Shown: one piece after another, positions 25,673 through 36,131 of the stretch
Numbering within the stretch: the first letter of the stretch is position 1
Layout: every line of letters begins with the position of its first letter
Origin: Mycobacterium shimoidei
Lineage (GTDB): Bacteria > Actinomycetota > Actinomycetes > Mycobacteriales > Mycobacteriaceae
Direction of reading: 5' to 3'
Assembly: GCA_002101905.1 (NCBI GenBank)
Contig: LQPU01000037.1
Span: 186,001 to 250,000, forward strand
DNA length: 64,000 nucleotides
Translations under genes and position numbers: made by a program
Notes under the pieces: generated by a model
What the model was told of the DNA's origin: nothing
Seen by the model: the letters and a program-made list of their open reading frames with translations, nothing else
The model's database searches: none

Positions 25673-26395
25673 GTGTCGATGTCACGGCGCGAAGTGCTCA
25701 AATTCGCGGCCGCAACGCCTGCGCTGCTCGCGCTCGGCGTCGCAGCCTCGCCGCTGCGCGCCATTCTCGCCTCGGCAAGTCCGCTGGGCGTGTTGCTCGA
25801 TTACGCCGCCGGAGTCATTTCCGCTGCCGACATCAAGGCGGCCGGAGCAATCGGAGCCATCCGTTATGTTTCGGATCGCAGGCCGGGCGGAGCCTGGATG
25901 CTCGGCAAGCCAATTCAGCTGCAAGAGGCGCGCGACCTGCACCAAAACGGTCTGAAGATCGTCTCCTGCTACCAGTACGGCAAGCAGGACACCGCGGACT
26001 GGTTGGGCGGTCAAAGCGCCGGGGTGAGACACGCCCAGCGGGGTTGGCAGCTGCACAGCGCCGCCGGCGGACCAGCCAGCGCTCCGATCTACGCGTCGAT
26101 CGACGATGACCCGTCGTACGAGCAATACAAGCAGCAGGTCGCACCCTATTTACGCGGCTGGGAATCGGTGCTCGGTCACCAGCGCGTCGGCGTCTACGCC
26201 AACTCCAAAACCATCGACTGGGCGCTGCAGGACGGCCTCGGTTCGTATTTCTGGCAGCACAACTGGGGCTCGCCGCGTGGATACACCCACCCCGCTGCCA
26301 ACCTGCACCAGGTCGAGATCGACAAGCGCAGTGTCGGAGGCGTCGGCGTCGACATCAACAACATCCTCAAGCCCCAGTTCGGCCAGTGGGCCTGA
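25673..26395 (+). CDS. Tat-exported DUF1906 glycoside-hydrolase-like protein (Rv2525c orthologue)
   Basis: 240-aa protein with an N-terminal twin-arginine signal (SRREVLKFAAATPALLALG, cleavage likely near residue 36). The rest is the DUF1906 TIM-barrel domain: GAIRYVSDRRPGG, GLKIVSCYQYGK, PIYASIDDDPSYEQY and the C-terminal DINNILKPQFGQWA, which I recognise as M. tuberculosis Rv2525c, a Tat substrate linked to cell-wall and beta-lactam phenotypes. Start may be GTG 25673 or ATG 25679. It precedes fas in the same orientation, as in M. tuberculosis. Confidence 0.9.
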   Translation: MSMSRREVLKFAAATPALLALGVAASPLRAILASASPLGVLLDYAAGVISAADIKAAGAIGAIRYVSDRRPGGAWMLGKPIQLQEARDLHQNGLKIVSCYQYGKQDTADWLGGQSAGVRHAQRGWQLHSAAGGPASAPIYASIDDDPSYEQYKQQVAPYLRGWESVLGHQRVGVYANSKTIDWALQDGLGSYFWQHNWGSPRGYTHPAANLHQVEIDKRSVGGVGVDINNILKPQFGQWA

Positions 26396-26598
26396 GCCGG
26401 GCCGCGGCGTGTGAGCTGACCCCGCAGTAAGTTCCAGCAAACTTTTGGCATGGTGCTCGGCGGCCCGGTTTTCGGCTGAGGCGCGGCGACGTCGCAGCCG
26501 ACACGGCGCGCGGTAAGCGAGGCCGGCGAAATTTTCGGCGTAACGATTTGATAACAATACTGCCTTGATCTGCGCTTTATGCCTACTCGACCGTAACC

Positions 26599-26615
26599 AC
26601 CTGCATGCAGCAGGT
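26599..26615. promoter_or_regulatory. Dyad ACCTGC-N5-GCAGGT upstream of fas
   Basis: Perfect 6-bp arms; the left arm and loop also include the 10-bp palindrome CTGCATGCAG. About 290 bp before the fas start codon. Confidence 0.35.
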
Positions 26616-26651
26616 TTGTTCCGCAGCCGTTCGAGAGCGCACGGACGGTGT

Positions 26652-26665
26652 GTTACCCACGTAAC
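26652..26665. promoter_or_regulatory. Dyad GTTAC-CCAC-GTAAC upstream of fas
   Basis: Perfect 5-bp arms around four bases, about 240 bp before the fas start and just ahead of an AT-rich putative promoter. Candidate regulator site by position. Confidence 0.4.
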
Positions 26666-26903
26666 CGCTACCCATGCGTAGAACTCGCCAGTAACCGATC
26701 GGCGAACAAAAACTCTGCCGTTCTTATGACACTCTTATTGCAGTCGACGACCCCGATGCTCATACCTCCGACCGACCCGCCGAGACGCCAAGGTCAGTCG
26801 GGAGGCGGCGCAATTTGACGGGGGCCCCGACAGGAATCGACGACATCCAGGGCGGCGTGGCTCTGACATATGAGCGATACGAGCATCACAGGAGACAGAC
26901 AAC

Positions 26904-29900
26904 GTGACGATCCACGAGCATGATCGGGTGTCCGCCGAGCGTGACGGGATGACCGCCGAGGCCGCGCGGAGCACTCATGCTCTGGTTGATCGTCTGACCG
27001 CCGGGGAGCCGTACGCCGTCGCTTTCGGTGGGCAGGGCAGCGCGTGGCTGGAAAGCCTTGAAGAGCTGGTCTCGTCGGCCGGTATCGAGGCGGAGTTGGC
27101 GACGCTGGCCGGCGAGGTGGACCTGCTACTCGAGCCGGTCGCCAAAGAACTCGTCGTCGTGCGTCCAATCGGTTTTGAGCCGCTGCGCTGGGTACGCGCG
27201 TTGGCCGCCGAAGACCCGATTCCATCCGCCAAGCAACTGACTTCGGCTGCCGTGTCGGTGCCCGGTGTGCTGCTCACCCAGATCGCCGCTATGCGCGCGC
27301 TGGCACGGCAAGGCATGGATCTGTCGGCGACACCGCCGGTGGCTTGCGCCGGACACTCGCAAGGCGTGCTGGCCGTCGAGGCCCTGAAAGCCGCGGGCGA
27401 TCGCGATATCGAGCTGCTGGCCTTAGCGCAGCTGATCGGTGCGGCCGGCACGCTGGTGGCCCGGCGGCGCGGCATCTCGGCGCTCGGCGACCGCTCGCCG
27501 ATGGTGTCGGTGAGCAACGCCGACCCCGAACGCATCCATCAGCTGCTCGACGAGTTCGCCCAGGACGTGCGGACCGTGCTACCGCCGGTGCTGTCCATCC
27601 GCAACGGCCGACGTTCGGTCGTCATCACCGGAACGCCCGAGCAGCTTTCGCGGTTCGAGCTGTACTGCAAGCAGATTTCGGACAAGGAAGAGGCCGAGCG
27701 CAAGAACAAGATCCGCGGCGGCGACATCTTTGCACCGTTGTTCGAGCCGGTGCAGGTCGAGGTGGGATTCCACTCGCACCGGTTGGCCGACGCGATCGAC
27801 ATCGTCGCCGGCTGGGCCGAGCAGGTCGGTGTCGACGTCGAACTGGCCCGCACGATGGCAGAGGCCATCTTGGTCAAGCCGTTCGACTGGGTCGACGAAG
27901 TCGTTGCGCTGCACGAGGCGGGGGCGCGCTGGATCCTCGATCTGGGGCCCGGCGATATCTTGACCCGGCTCACGGCGCCGGTGATCCGCGGCCTCGGTGT
28001 CGGGATCGTGCCCGCGGCCACCCGTGGGGGCCAGCGCAATCTGTTCACCGTCGGGGCTGTCCCCGAGGTGGCCCGGGCGTGGTCCACCTACGCCCCGTCG
28101 GTGATCACCCTGCCCGACGGCCGGGTCAAGCTCTCGACGAAGTTCACCCGGCTGACCGGGCGGTCACCGATCCTGCTGGCAGGTATGACCCCGACCACCG
28201 TCGACGCCAAGATCGTTGCCGCCGCCGCCAACGCCGGACACTGGGCCGAGCTGGCCGGCGGCGGACAGGTCACCGAAGAAATCTTCGCCAACCGAATCGA
28301 GGAGTTGTCCGGCCTGCTCGAGCCCGGCCGCACCTACCAGTTCAACGCGCTGTTCCTCGACCCATATCTGTGGAAGCTGCAAGTCGGCGGAAAGCGGTTG
28401 GTGCAGAAGGCTCGTCAGTCGGGCGCGCCGATCGACGGCTTGGTCATCAGCGCCGGCATCCCCGAGCTGGAAGAGGCCGTCGAACTGATCGACGAGCTCA
28501 ACGAGATCGGCATCAGCCACGTGGTGTTCAAGCCGGGCACCATCGAGCAGATCCGCTCGGTCATCCGCATCGCCACCGAGGTGGCGACCAAGCCGGTGAT
28601 CATGCACATCGAGGGTGGACGCGCCGGCGGCCACCACTCCTGGGAAGACCTCGACGACCTGTTGTTGGCGACCTACTCCGAGCTGCGCTCGCGGCCCAAC
28701 ATCACGGTCTGCGTCGGCGGTGGTATCGGCACGCCCGAGCGGGCGGCGGAATACCTGTCCGGACGCTGGGCGCAGCCTTACGGCTTCCCGCTGATGCCGA
28801 TCGACGGGATCTTGGTGGGCACGGCCGCGATGGCGACCAAGGAGTCCACCACCTCGCCGTCGGTCAAGCGGATGCTGGTCGAAACCCAGGGCACCGACCG
28901 GTGGATCAGCGCCGGAAAAGCCCAGGGCGGCATGGCTTCCAGCCGTAGCCAGCTCGGCGCCGACATTCACGAGATCGACAACAGTGCATCGCGGTGTGGC
29001 CGGCTGCTCGACGAGGTCGCCGGTGACGCCGAGGCGGTCGCCGAGCGCCGTGACGAGATCATCGCCGCGATGGCCAAGACCGCCAAGCCTTACTTCGGCG
29101 ACGTCGGCGAGATGACGTACCTGCAGTGGCTGCGGCGGTACGTCGAGCTGACCATCGGCGACGGCGATTCGACCGCCGACACCGCTTCGCCGGGCAGCCC
29201 CTGGCTGGCCGATACCTGGCGCGATCGATTCCAGCAGATGTTGCAGCGCGCGGAGGCTCGGCTGCACCCGCACGACTTCGGGCCAATCGAGACGTTGTTC
29301 AACGACGAGGGACTGCTGGAGAACCCGCAAGCGGCCCTCGACAAGCTGCTCGAGCGCTATCCCGACGCCGAAACGGTGCTACTGCACCCGGCCGACGTGT
29401 CGTTTTTCATCACGCTGTGCAAGACACCGGGCAAGCCGGTCAACTTCGTGCCGGTCATCGACAAGGACGTCCGCCGTTGGTGGCGCAGCGACTCGCTGTG
29501 GCAGGCACACGACGCCCGCTACGACGCCGACCAGGTGTGCATCATCCCCGGTACCGCTTCGGTGGCGGGCATCACCCGGCTCGACGAGCCGGTCGGCGAA
29601 TTACTTGATCGCTTCGAGCAGGCCGCCATCGACGAGGTGCTTGCCTCTAACGGGCACCCGGAGCCGGTGACCGCCCGACGGCGGATCCGCACCGATGTCA
29701 GTGGGCCGCTGGCCATCGTTCTCGACGCGCCCGACGTGCTGTGGGCCGGGCGCACCGCCACCAACCCGGTGCACCGCATCGCCGATCCCGCCGAATGGCA
29801 AGTAAACGAAAACCGAACTGCCACACACTCGTCCACCGGTGCGCGATTGCAAACCGAGGGTGACCAGGTGGTGCTGAGTGTGCCGATCTCGGGCACCTGG

Positions 29901-32900
29901 ATCGACATCCGGTTCACGCTTCCCGCCAGCACGGTCGACGGCGGCACCCCGATTATCAGCACCGAGGACGCCGCCACCGCGATGCGTTCGGTGTTGGCGA
30001 TTGCCGCCGGTGTCGATGGCCCGGACGCGCTGCCGCCTGTGTACGAGGGCAAGGCGACGGTCACCGTGGACTGGAATCCGGAGCGGGTGGCCGACCACAC
30101 CGGCGTCACCGCGGTCTTCGGTGAGCCGCTGGCCCCCGGTCTGGCCATGGTGCCCGACGCACTGGTCGGCAGCTGCTGGCCCGCGGTCTTCGCGGCGATC
30201 GGCCCAGTTGCCACTGACACCGGTATCCCGGTGGTGGAAGGCCTGCTGAGCCTGGTGCATCTGGACCACGCCGCACATCTGGTCGGGCAGCTGCCCACCG
30301 AACCGGCCGAATTGACCGTCACCGCAACGGCTTCGTCGGCCACCGACACCGAGGTCGGCCGCGTCGTGCCGGTGGCGGTGACCGTGGCCGACGCGGAGGG
30401 CTCCGTGCTGGCGACCCTGCAGGAACGCTTCGCGATCCGCGGTCGTACCGGAGCTGCCGAACTCACCGACCCGGTGCGGGCCGGCGGTGCGGTGTCCGAC
30501 AACGCCACCGACACGCCCCGGCGGCGGCGCCGCGACGTCACGCTGAGCGCGCCGGTGGACATGCGCCCCTTCGCTGTCGTCTCCGGCGACTACAACCCGA
30601 TCCACACCGACCGGGCTGCCGCACTGCTGGCCGGCCTGGAATCGCCGATCGTGCACGGGATGTGGCTGTCGGCCGCGGCCCAACATGTGGTGACCGCCAC
30701 CGACGGCCAGGCCCGGCCACCGGCCCGGCTGGTTGGCTGGACCGCGCGCTTTTTGGGCATGGTCCGCCCCGGCGACGAGGTGGACTTCCGCGTCGACCGG
30801 GTCGGAATCGACCAGGGCGCAGAAGTTTTGGAGATCGCTGCGCGAATCGGCTCGGATCTGGTGATGTCGGCGACGGCGCGACTGGCCGCTCCCAAGACCG
30901 TGTACGCCTTCCCCGGCCAGGGAATTCAGCACAAGGGCATGGGCATGGAGGTCCGCGCCCGCTCGAAGGCCGCCCGCAAGGTGTGGGACTCCGCCGACAA
31001 GTTCACCCGGGAAACGCTTGGCTTCTCGGTGCTACATGTGGTGCGCGACAACCCGACCAGCATCATCGCGTCCGGCGTGCACTACCAACACCCCGAAGGC
31101 GTGCTGTATCTGACTCAGTTCACCCAGGTCGCGATGGCCACCGTCGCCGCTGCCCAGGTCGCCGAGATGCGCGAGCAGGGTGCCTTTGTGGAGGGCGCGA
31201 TCGCCTGCGGGCACTCGGTCGGTGAGTACACCGCGCTGGCCTGTGTGACCGGTGTCTATGAGTTGGAGGCGTTGCTGGAGACGGTGTTTCACCGCGGCTC
31301 CAAGATGCACGACATCGTCCCGCGCGACGAGTTGGGCCGCTCCGATTACCGACTGGCGGCGATCCGCCCGTCGCAAATCGACCTCGCCGACGCCGACGTG
31401 CCCGCTTTCGTCGCCGAGATCTCCGAGCGCACCGGCGAATTCCTGGAGATCGTCAACTACAACCTGCGCGGCTCGCAGTACGCGATCGCCGGCACGGTCC
31501 GGGGCCTCGAGGAGCTCGAGGCCGAGGTGGAGCGGCGCCGCGAAATCACCGGGGGCAAGCGGTCGTTCATCCTCGTTCCGGGAATTGACGTGCCGTTCCA
31601 CTCGCGGGTGCTGCGGACCGGGGTCGCCGAGTTCCGTCGCTCGCTCGACCGCGTGATGCCGCGCGACCGCGACCCCAACCTGATCATCGGGCGCTACATT
31701 CCCAACCTGGTGCCGCGGCCGTTCTGCCTGGACCGCGACTTTATCCAGGAGATCCGCAATCTGGTGCCCGCTGAGCCGCTGGACCCGATTCTGGCCGACT
31801 ACGACACCTGGCTTGCCGAACGACCGCGGGAAATGGCGCGCATCGTCCTCATCGAGCTGTTGGCCTGGCAGTTCGCCAGCCCGGTGCGCTGGATTGAGAC
31901 GCAGGATCTGCTGTTCACCGAGGAGGCTGCCGGGGGTCTGGGCGTCGAGCGTTTCGTCGAGATCGGCGTCAAGTCTTCGCCGACCGTCGCCGGGCTGGCC
32001 GCCAACACCCTCAAGTTGCCCGAATATGCCCACAGCACGGTCGAAGTCCTCAACGCCGAGCGCGATGCCGCGGTGCTGTTCGCCACCGACACCGACCCCG
32101 AGCCCGAGCTTGACGAGTTTGATTCCGACGCGGCCGCTGCGGTCTCATCGGAGCCGGCGCCGGTGTCCGATGACGCGCCAGCCGTCGCTCCGGCTCCCGC
32201 CGCAGCTCCGTCCGGTGCTCCGCGCCCCGACGACATCGCGTTCGACGCAGCCGACGCCACGCTGGCGTTGATCGCGTTGTCGGCCAAGATGCGCATCGAC
32301 CAGATCGAGGAGCTGGACTCGATCGAATCGATCACCGACGGAGCATCGTCGCGGCGCAACCAGCTGCTGGTCGACCTGGGGCAGGAGCTGAACCTGGGCG
32401 CGATCGACGGCGCCGCCGAGGCCGACCTTGCTGGGTTGCGCTCGCAGGTCACCAAGCTGGCCCGTACCTACAAGCCGTTCGGCCCAGTGCTTTCCGACGC
32501 CATCAACGACCAGCTGCGAACCGTTTTCGGCCCGTCCGGTAAACGACCGGCCGCGATCGCCGAGCGGGTGACGAAGACCTGGGAACTCGGCGACGGGTGG
32601 GTCAAGCACGTGATGGTGGAGGTCGCGCTGGGAACCCGCGAAGGCACCAGCGTTCGCGGGGGAGCGCTCGGCGAGTTGCACGAGGGCGCGTTGACCGACG
32701 CCGCGTCCGTCGACAGGGTCATCGACGCCGCGGTGGCAGCGGTCGCCGCCCGCCGGGGCATAGCGGTGGCGCTGCCGTCCTCCGGCGGTGGCGTTGCGAC
32801 CGTCGACGCCAGCGCACTCAGCGAGTTCACCGAGCAGATCACCGGCCGCGACGGCGTGCTCGCGTCGGCCGCCCGTCTGGTGCTCGGCCAACTGGGGCTC

Positions 32901-35900
32901 GACGACCCGGTCAGCCTGCCTGAAGCAACCACTGACGCCGAACTGATCGATCTGGTGACTGCCGAATTGGGCGCGGACTGGCCACGTTTGGTGGCGCCGG
33001 TGTTCGACGCCAAGAAGGCCGTGCTGTTCGACGACCGCTGGGCCAGTGCGCGCGAAGACCTGGTCAAGCTGTGGTTGGCCGACGACGACGATATCGACGC
33101 CGACTGGGCCCGGCTGTCGGAGCGTTTCGAGGGCACCGGGCACGTCGTGGCGACCCAGGCCACCTGGTGGCAAGGTAAGGCGCTGGCCAGCGGACGGAAC
33201 ATCCACGCCTCGCTGTACGGCCGGATCGCCGCGGGCGCGGAGAATCCGGGCAAGGGCCGCTACAGCGACGAGGTCGCCGTGGTCACCGGCGCATCGAAGG
33301 GCTCGATTGCGGCTTCGGTGGTTGCGCAACTGCTCGACGGCGGCGCCACCGTCATCGCCACCACGTCGCGACTCGACGACGAGCGGCTGGCGTTCTACCG
33401 CACGCTCTATCGCGATCATGCCCGCTACGGGGCCGCGCTGTGGGTGGTGGGCGCCAACATGGCGTCGTACTCCGACATCGACGCGCTGGTCGACTGGATC
33501 GGCAGCGATCAAGTCGAAAGCCTTGGACCACAGTCGATTCACATCAAGGATGCACAGACTCCGACACTGCTGTTCCCGTTTGCGGCACCGCGCGTCGCCG
33601 GTGACCTGTCCGACGCGGGTTCCCGCTCGGAGATGGAGATGAAGGTGTTGCTGTGGGCCGTGCAGCGGCTCATCGGCGGCCTGTCCAGCATCGGCGCCGA
33701 GCGCGACATCGCCTCACGGTTGCACGTGGTGCTGCCCGGTTCTCCCAACCGCGGCATGTTCGGCGGCGACGGCGCCTACGGAGAAGCCAAGTCGGCGCTC
33801 GATGCCGTTGTGACGCGCTGGCACGCCGAGTCGTCGTGGGCGCAGCGGGTCAGCCTGGCGCACGCGCTGATCGGCTGGACCCGCGGCACCGGACTGATGG
33901 GCCACAACGACGCCATCGTCAGCGCCGTCGAAGAGGCCGGTGTGACAACGTATTCCACCGACGAGATGGCGTCCATGCTGCTGGGGCTCTGCGACATCGA
34001 GTCCAAGGTCGCCGCGGCCCATTCGCCGATCAAAGTCGATCTGACCGGCGGCCTCGGCGATGTCGAGCTGGACATGGCCGAGTTGGCCGCCAAGGCGCGC
34101 GAAGAGATGGCCGACGGGTCCGAGCGGACCGACGAGGCCCCGCCCGAGGGCACCATCGCCGCGCTGCCGTCGCCGCCGCGCGGGTACACGCCGGCACCGC
34201 CGCCGGAGTGGGACGACCTCGACGTCGACCCCGCCGACCTGGTGGTGATCGTCGGCGGTGCCGAAATCGGGCCGTACGGCTCGTCGCGCACCCGCTTCGA
34301 AATGGAGGTCGAAAACGAGCTGTCCGCCGCCGGTGTGCTGGAGCTGGCCTGGACCACTGGGCTGATCCGCTGGGAGGACGACCCGCAACCGGGTTGGTAC
34401 GACACCGAATCCGGTGATCTCGTCGACGAAGCCGAGCTTGTCGAGCGCTATCACGACACCGTCTTGGAACGCGTCGGGATCCGCGAGTTCATCGACGACG
34501 GCGCGATCGACCCCGACCACGCCTCACCGCTGCTGGTGAGCGTGTTCTTGGACAAGGACTTCACGTTCGTGGTGTCCAGCGAGGCCGACGCCCGCGCCTT
34601 CGTCCAATTCGACCCCGAGCACACCGTCATCCGGCCCGTGCCCGACTCCACCGACTGGCAGGTCACCCGCAAGGCGGGCACCGAAATCCGCGTGCCCCGC
34701 AAGACCAAGTTGTCGCGGACGGTCGGCGCGCAGATCCCGACCGGATTCGATCCGACGGTGTGGGGAATCAGCCCCGACATGGCGACGTCGATCGACCGAG
34801 TGGCGTTGTGGAACATCGTCGCTACCGTCGATGCGTTCCTGTCCGCCGGGTTCAGTCCGGCCGAGGTGATGCGTTACGTGCATCCCACGCTGGTGGCCAG
34901 CACTCAGGGCACCGGGATGGGCGGCATGACGTCGATGCAGACGATGTACCACGGTAATCTGTTGGGCCGCAATAAACCCAATGACATTCTGCAAGAGGTG
35001 CTGCCGAACGTCGTTGCGGCCCATGTGATTCAGTCCTACGTCGGCAGCTACGGCTCAATGATCCACCCGGTCGGCGCATGCGCCACCGCTGCGGTGTCGG
35101 TCGAGGAGGGCGTCGACAAGATCCGGCTGGGCAAGGCCGAATTGGTGGTCGCCGGCGGGTTCGACGACCTGACCCTGGAGGCGATCATCGGCTTCGGCGA
35201 CATGGCCGCCACCGCTGACACCTCGATGATGCGAGACAGGGGCATCAGCGACTCGAAGTTCTCTCGACCCAACGACCGGCGTCGGCTGGGCTTCGTGGAA
35301 GCCCAGGGCGGCGGCACGATCCTGCTGGCCCGCGGCGATCTCGCGGTCAAGATGGGGCTGCCGGTGCTGGCGGTGGTCGGCTACGCGCAGTCGTTCGGCG
35401 ACGGGGTGCACACCTCGATCCCGGCGCCCGGGCTGGGCGCGCTGGGCGCCGGGCGGGGCGGTAAGGAGTCGCCGCTGGCCCGCTCGCTGGCCAAGCTCGG
35501 TGTCGGCGCCGATGACATCGCGGTGATCTCCAAGCACGACACCTCGACCCTGGCGAACGATCCCAACGAGACCGAATTGCATGAGCGCCTTGCCGATTCG
35601 CTGGGCCGCTCCCCGGGGGCGCCGCTGTTCATCGTGTCGCAGAAGAGCCTTACCGGGCACGCCAAGGGCGGCGCGGCGGTCTTCCAGATGATGGGTCTGT
35701 GCCAGATCCTGCGCGACGGCGTCATCCCGCCCAACCGCAGCCTGGACTGTGTCGACGACGAGCTGGCCGGTTCCGCGCACTTCGTATGGGTCCGGGACAC
35801 GCTGCGGCTCGGTGGCAAACTCCCGCTGAAGGCCGGCCTGGTGACCAGCCTGGGCTTCGGACATGTCTCCGGGCTGATCGCGTTGGTGCACCCGCAGGCG

Positions 35901-36131
35901 TTTCTGGCCGCCTTGAAGCCCGAGCAGCGTATCGAGTACCAGCAGCGCGCCCAGGCGCGCGTGCTGGCCGGTCAGCGCAGGCTGATCTCGGCGATCGCCG
36001 GTGGCCGCCCGATGTACGAGCGCCCCGCGGGCCGGCGTTTCGACGACGCCGGATCTGAAAAGCCGCAGGAGGCAGCGATGCTGCTGAACGCGGAGGCGCG
36101 GTTGGGCGACGACGACGTCTACCCGCGGTGA
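26904..36131 (+). CDS. fas: Type I fatty acid synthase
   Basis: 3075-aa multifunctional FAS-I that makes C16-C26 acyl-CoAs, feeding mycolic acid and phospholipid synthesis. Domain order: acetyltransferase (active Ser152 in AGHSQG), enoyl reductase (GRSPILLAGMTPTTVD, about residue 425 on), dehydratase hot-dog (SGDYNPIHTD, about 1230), malonyl/palmitoyl transferase (Ser1438 in GHSVGEY), ACP with the likely phosphopantetheine Ser1815 (ASSRRNQLLVDLG), ketoreductase (VVTGASKGS, about 2130) and ketosynthase (Cys2726 in GACATA, His in LTGHAKGG). The GTG start follows CAGGAGA, and the stop overlaps acpS (GTGA), which encodes the enzyme that loads its ACP. M. tuberculosis FAS is 3069 aa. Confidence 0.99.
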   Translation: MTIHEHDRVSAERDGMTAEAARSTHALVDRLTAGEPYAVAFGGQGSAWLESLEELVSSAGIEAELATLAGEVDLLLEPVAKELVVVRPIGFEPLRWVRALAAEDPIPSAKQLTSAAVSVPGVLLTQIAAMRALARQGMDLSATPPVACAGHSQGVLAVEALKAAGDRDIELLALAQLIGAAGTLVARRRGISALGDRSPMVSVSNADPERIHQLLDEFAQDVRTVLPPVLSIRNGRRSVVITGTPEQLSRFELYCKQISDKEEAERKNKIRGGDIFAPLFEPVQVEVGFHSHRLADAIDIVAGWAEQVGVDVELARTMAEAILVKPFDWVDEVVALHEAGARWILDLGPGDILTRLTAPVIRGLGVGIVPAATRGGQRNLFTVGAVPEVARAWSTYAPSVITLPDGRVKLSTKFTRLTGRSPILLAGMTPTTVDAKIVAAAANAGHWAELAGGGQVTEEIFANRIEELSGLLEPGRTYQFNALFLDPYLWKLQVGGKRLVQKARQSGAPIDGLVISAGIPELEEAVELIDELNEIGISHVVFKPGTIEQIRSVIRIATEVATKPVIMHIEGGRAGGHHSWEDLDDLLLATYSELRSRPNITVCVGGGIGTPERAAEYLSGRWAQPYGFPLMPIDGILVGTAAMATKESTTSPSVKRMLVETQGTDRWISAGKAQGGMASSRSQLGADIHEIDNSASRCGRLLDEVAGDAEAVAERRDEIIAAMAKTAKPYFGDVGEMTYLQWLRRYVELTIGDGDSTADTASPGSPWLADTWRDRFQQMLQRAEARLHPHDFGPIETLFNDEGLLENPQAALDKLLERYPDAETVLLHPADVSFFITLCKTPGKPVNFVPVIDKDVRRWWRSDSLWQAHDARYDADQVCIIPGTASVAGITRLDEPVGELLDRFEQAAIDEVLASNGHPEPVTARRRIRTDVSGPLAIVLDAPDVLWAGRTATNPVHRIADPAEWQVNENRTATHSSTGARLQTEGDQVVLSVPISGTWIDIRFTLPASTVDGGTPIISTEDAATAMRSVLAIAAGVDGPDALPPVYEGKATVTVDWNPERVADHTGVTAVFGEPLAPGLAMVPDALVGSCWPAVFAAIGPVATDTGIPVVEGLLSLVHLDHAAHLVGQLPTEPAELTVTATASSATDTEVGRVVPVAVTVADAEGSVLATLQERFAIRGRTGAAELTDPVRAGGAVSDNATDTPRRRRRDVTLSAPVDMRPFAVVSGDYNPIHTDRAAALLAGLESPIVHGMWLSAAAQHVVTATDGQARPPARLVGWTARFLGMVRPGDEVDFRVDRVGIDQGAEVLEIAARIGSDLVMSATARLAAPKTVYAFPGQGIQHKGMGMEVRARSKAARKVWDSADKFTRETLGFSVLHVVRDNPTSIIASGVHYQHPEGVLYLTQFTQVAMATVAAAQVAEMREQGAFVEGAIACGHSVGEYTALACVTGVYELEALLETVFHRGSKMHDIVPRDELGRSDYRLAAIRPSQIDLADADVPAFVAEISERTGEFLEIVNYNLRGSQYAIAGTVRGLEELEAEVERRREITGGKRSFILVPGIDVPFHSRVLRTGVAEFRRSLDRVMPRDRDPNLIIGRYIPNLVPRPFCLDRDFIQEIRNLVPAEPLDPILADYDTWLAERPREMARIVLIELLAWQFASPVRWIETQDLLFTEEAAGGLGVERFVEIGVKSSPTVAGLAANTLKLPEYAHSTVEVLNAERDAAVLFATDTDPEPELDEFDSDAAAAVSSEPAPVSDDAPAVAPAPAAAPSGAPRPDDIAFDAADATLALIALSAKMRIDQIEELDSIESITDGASSRRNQLLVDLGQELNLGAIDGAAEADLAGLRSQVTKLARTYKPFGPVLSDAINDQLRTVFGPSGKRPAAIAERVTKTWELGDGWVKHVMVEVALGTREGTSVRGGALGELHEGALTDAASVDRVIDAAVAAVAARRGIAVALPSSGGGVATVDASALSEFTEQITGRDGVLASAARLVLGQLGLDDPVSLPEATTDAELIDLVTAELGADWPRLVAPVFDAKKAVLFDDRWASAREDLVKLWLADDDDIDADWARLSERFEGTGHVVATQATWWQGKALASGRNIHASLYGRIAAGAENPGKGRYSDEVAVVTGASKGSIAASVVAQLLDGGATVIATTSRLDDERLAFYRTLYRDHARYGAALWVVGANMASYSDIDALVDWIGSDQVESLGPQSIHIKDAQTPTLLFPFAAPRVAGDLSDAGSRSEMEMKVLLWAVQRLIGGLSSIGAERDIASRLHVVLPGSPNRGMFGGDGAYGEAKSALDAVVTRWHAESSWAQRVSLAHALIGWTRGTGLMGHNDAIVSAVEEAGVTTYSTDEMASMLLGLCDIESKVAAAHSPIKVDLTGGLGDVELDMAELAAKAREEMADGSERTDEAPPEGTIAALPSPPRGYTPAPPPEWDDLDVDPADLVVIVGGAEIGPYGSSRTRFEMEVENELSAAGVLELAWTTGLIRWEDDPQPGWYDTESGDLVDEAELVERYHDTVLERVGIREFIDDGAIDPDHASPLLVSVFLDKDFTFVVSSEADARAFVQFDPEHTVIRPVPDSTDWQVTRKAGTEIRVPRKTKLSRTVGAQIPTGFDPTVWGISPDMATSIDRVALWNIVATVDAFLSAGFSPAEVMRYVHPTLVASTQGTGMGGMTSMQTMYHGNLLGRNKPNDILQEVLPNVVAAHVIQSYVGSYGSMIHPVGACATAAVSVEEGVDKIRLGKAELVVAGGFDDLTLEAIIGFGDMAATADTSMMRDRGISDSKFSRPNDRRRLGFVEAQGGGTILLARGDLAVKMGLPVLAVVGYAQSFGDGVHTSIPAPGLGALGAGRGGKESPLARSLAKLGVGADDIAVISKHDTSTLANDPNETELHERLADSLGRSPGAPLFIVSQKSLTGHAKGGAAVFQMMGLCQILRDGVIPPNRSLDCVDDELAGSAHFVWVRDTLRLGGKLPLKAGLVTSLGFGHVSGLIALVHPQAFLAALKPEQRIEYQQRAQARVLAGQRRLISAIAGGRPMYERPAGRRFDDAGSEKPQEAAMLLNAEARLGDDDVYPR

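Larger units (their letters stand above)
26396..26903 (+). promoter_or_regulatory. 508-bp non-coding leader and promoter region of fas
   Basis: The longest gene-free stretch here. The first part is GC-rich; 26520-26580 and 26690-26745 are AT-rich (GATTTGATAACAATACTGCC; CTTATGACACTCTTATTGCA) and are the likely promoters. Between them lie ACCTGC-N5-GCAGGT (26599-26615) and GTTAC-N4-GTAAC (26652-26665), candidate sites for a fas regulator such as the TetR activator FasR known in M. tuberculosis. No open frame with a credible start or coding signal is seen. Confidence 0.6.
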
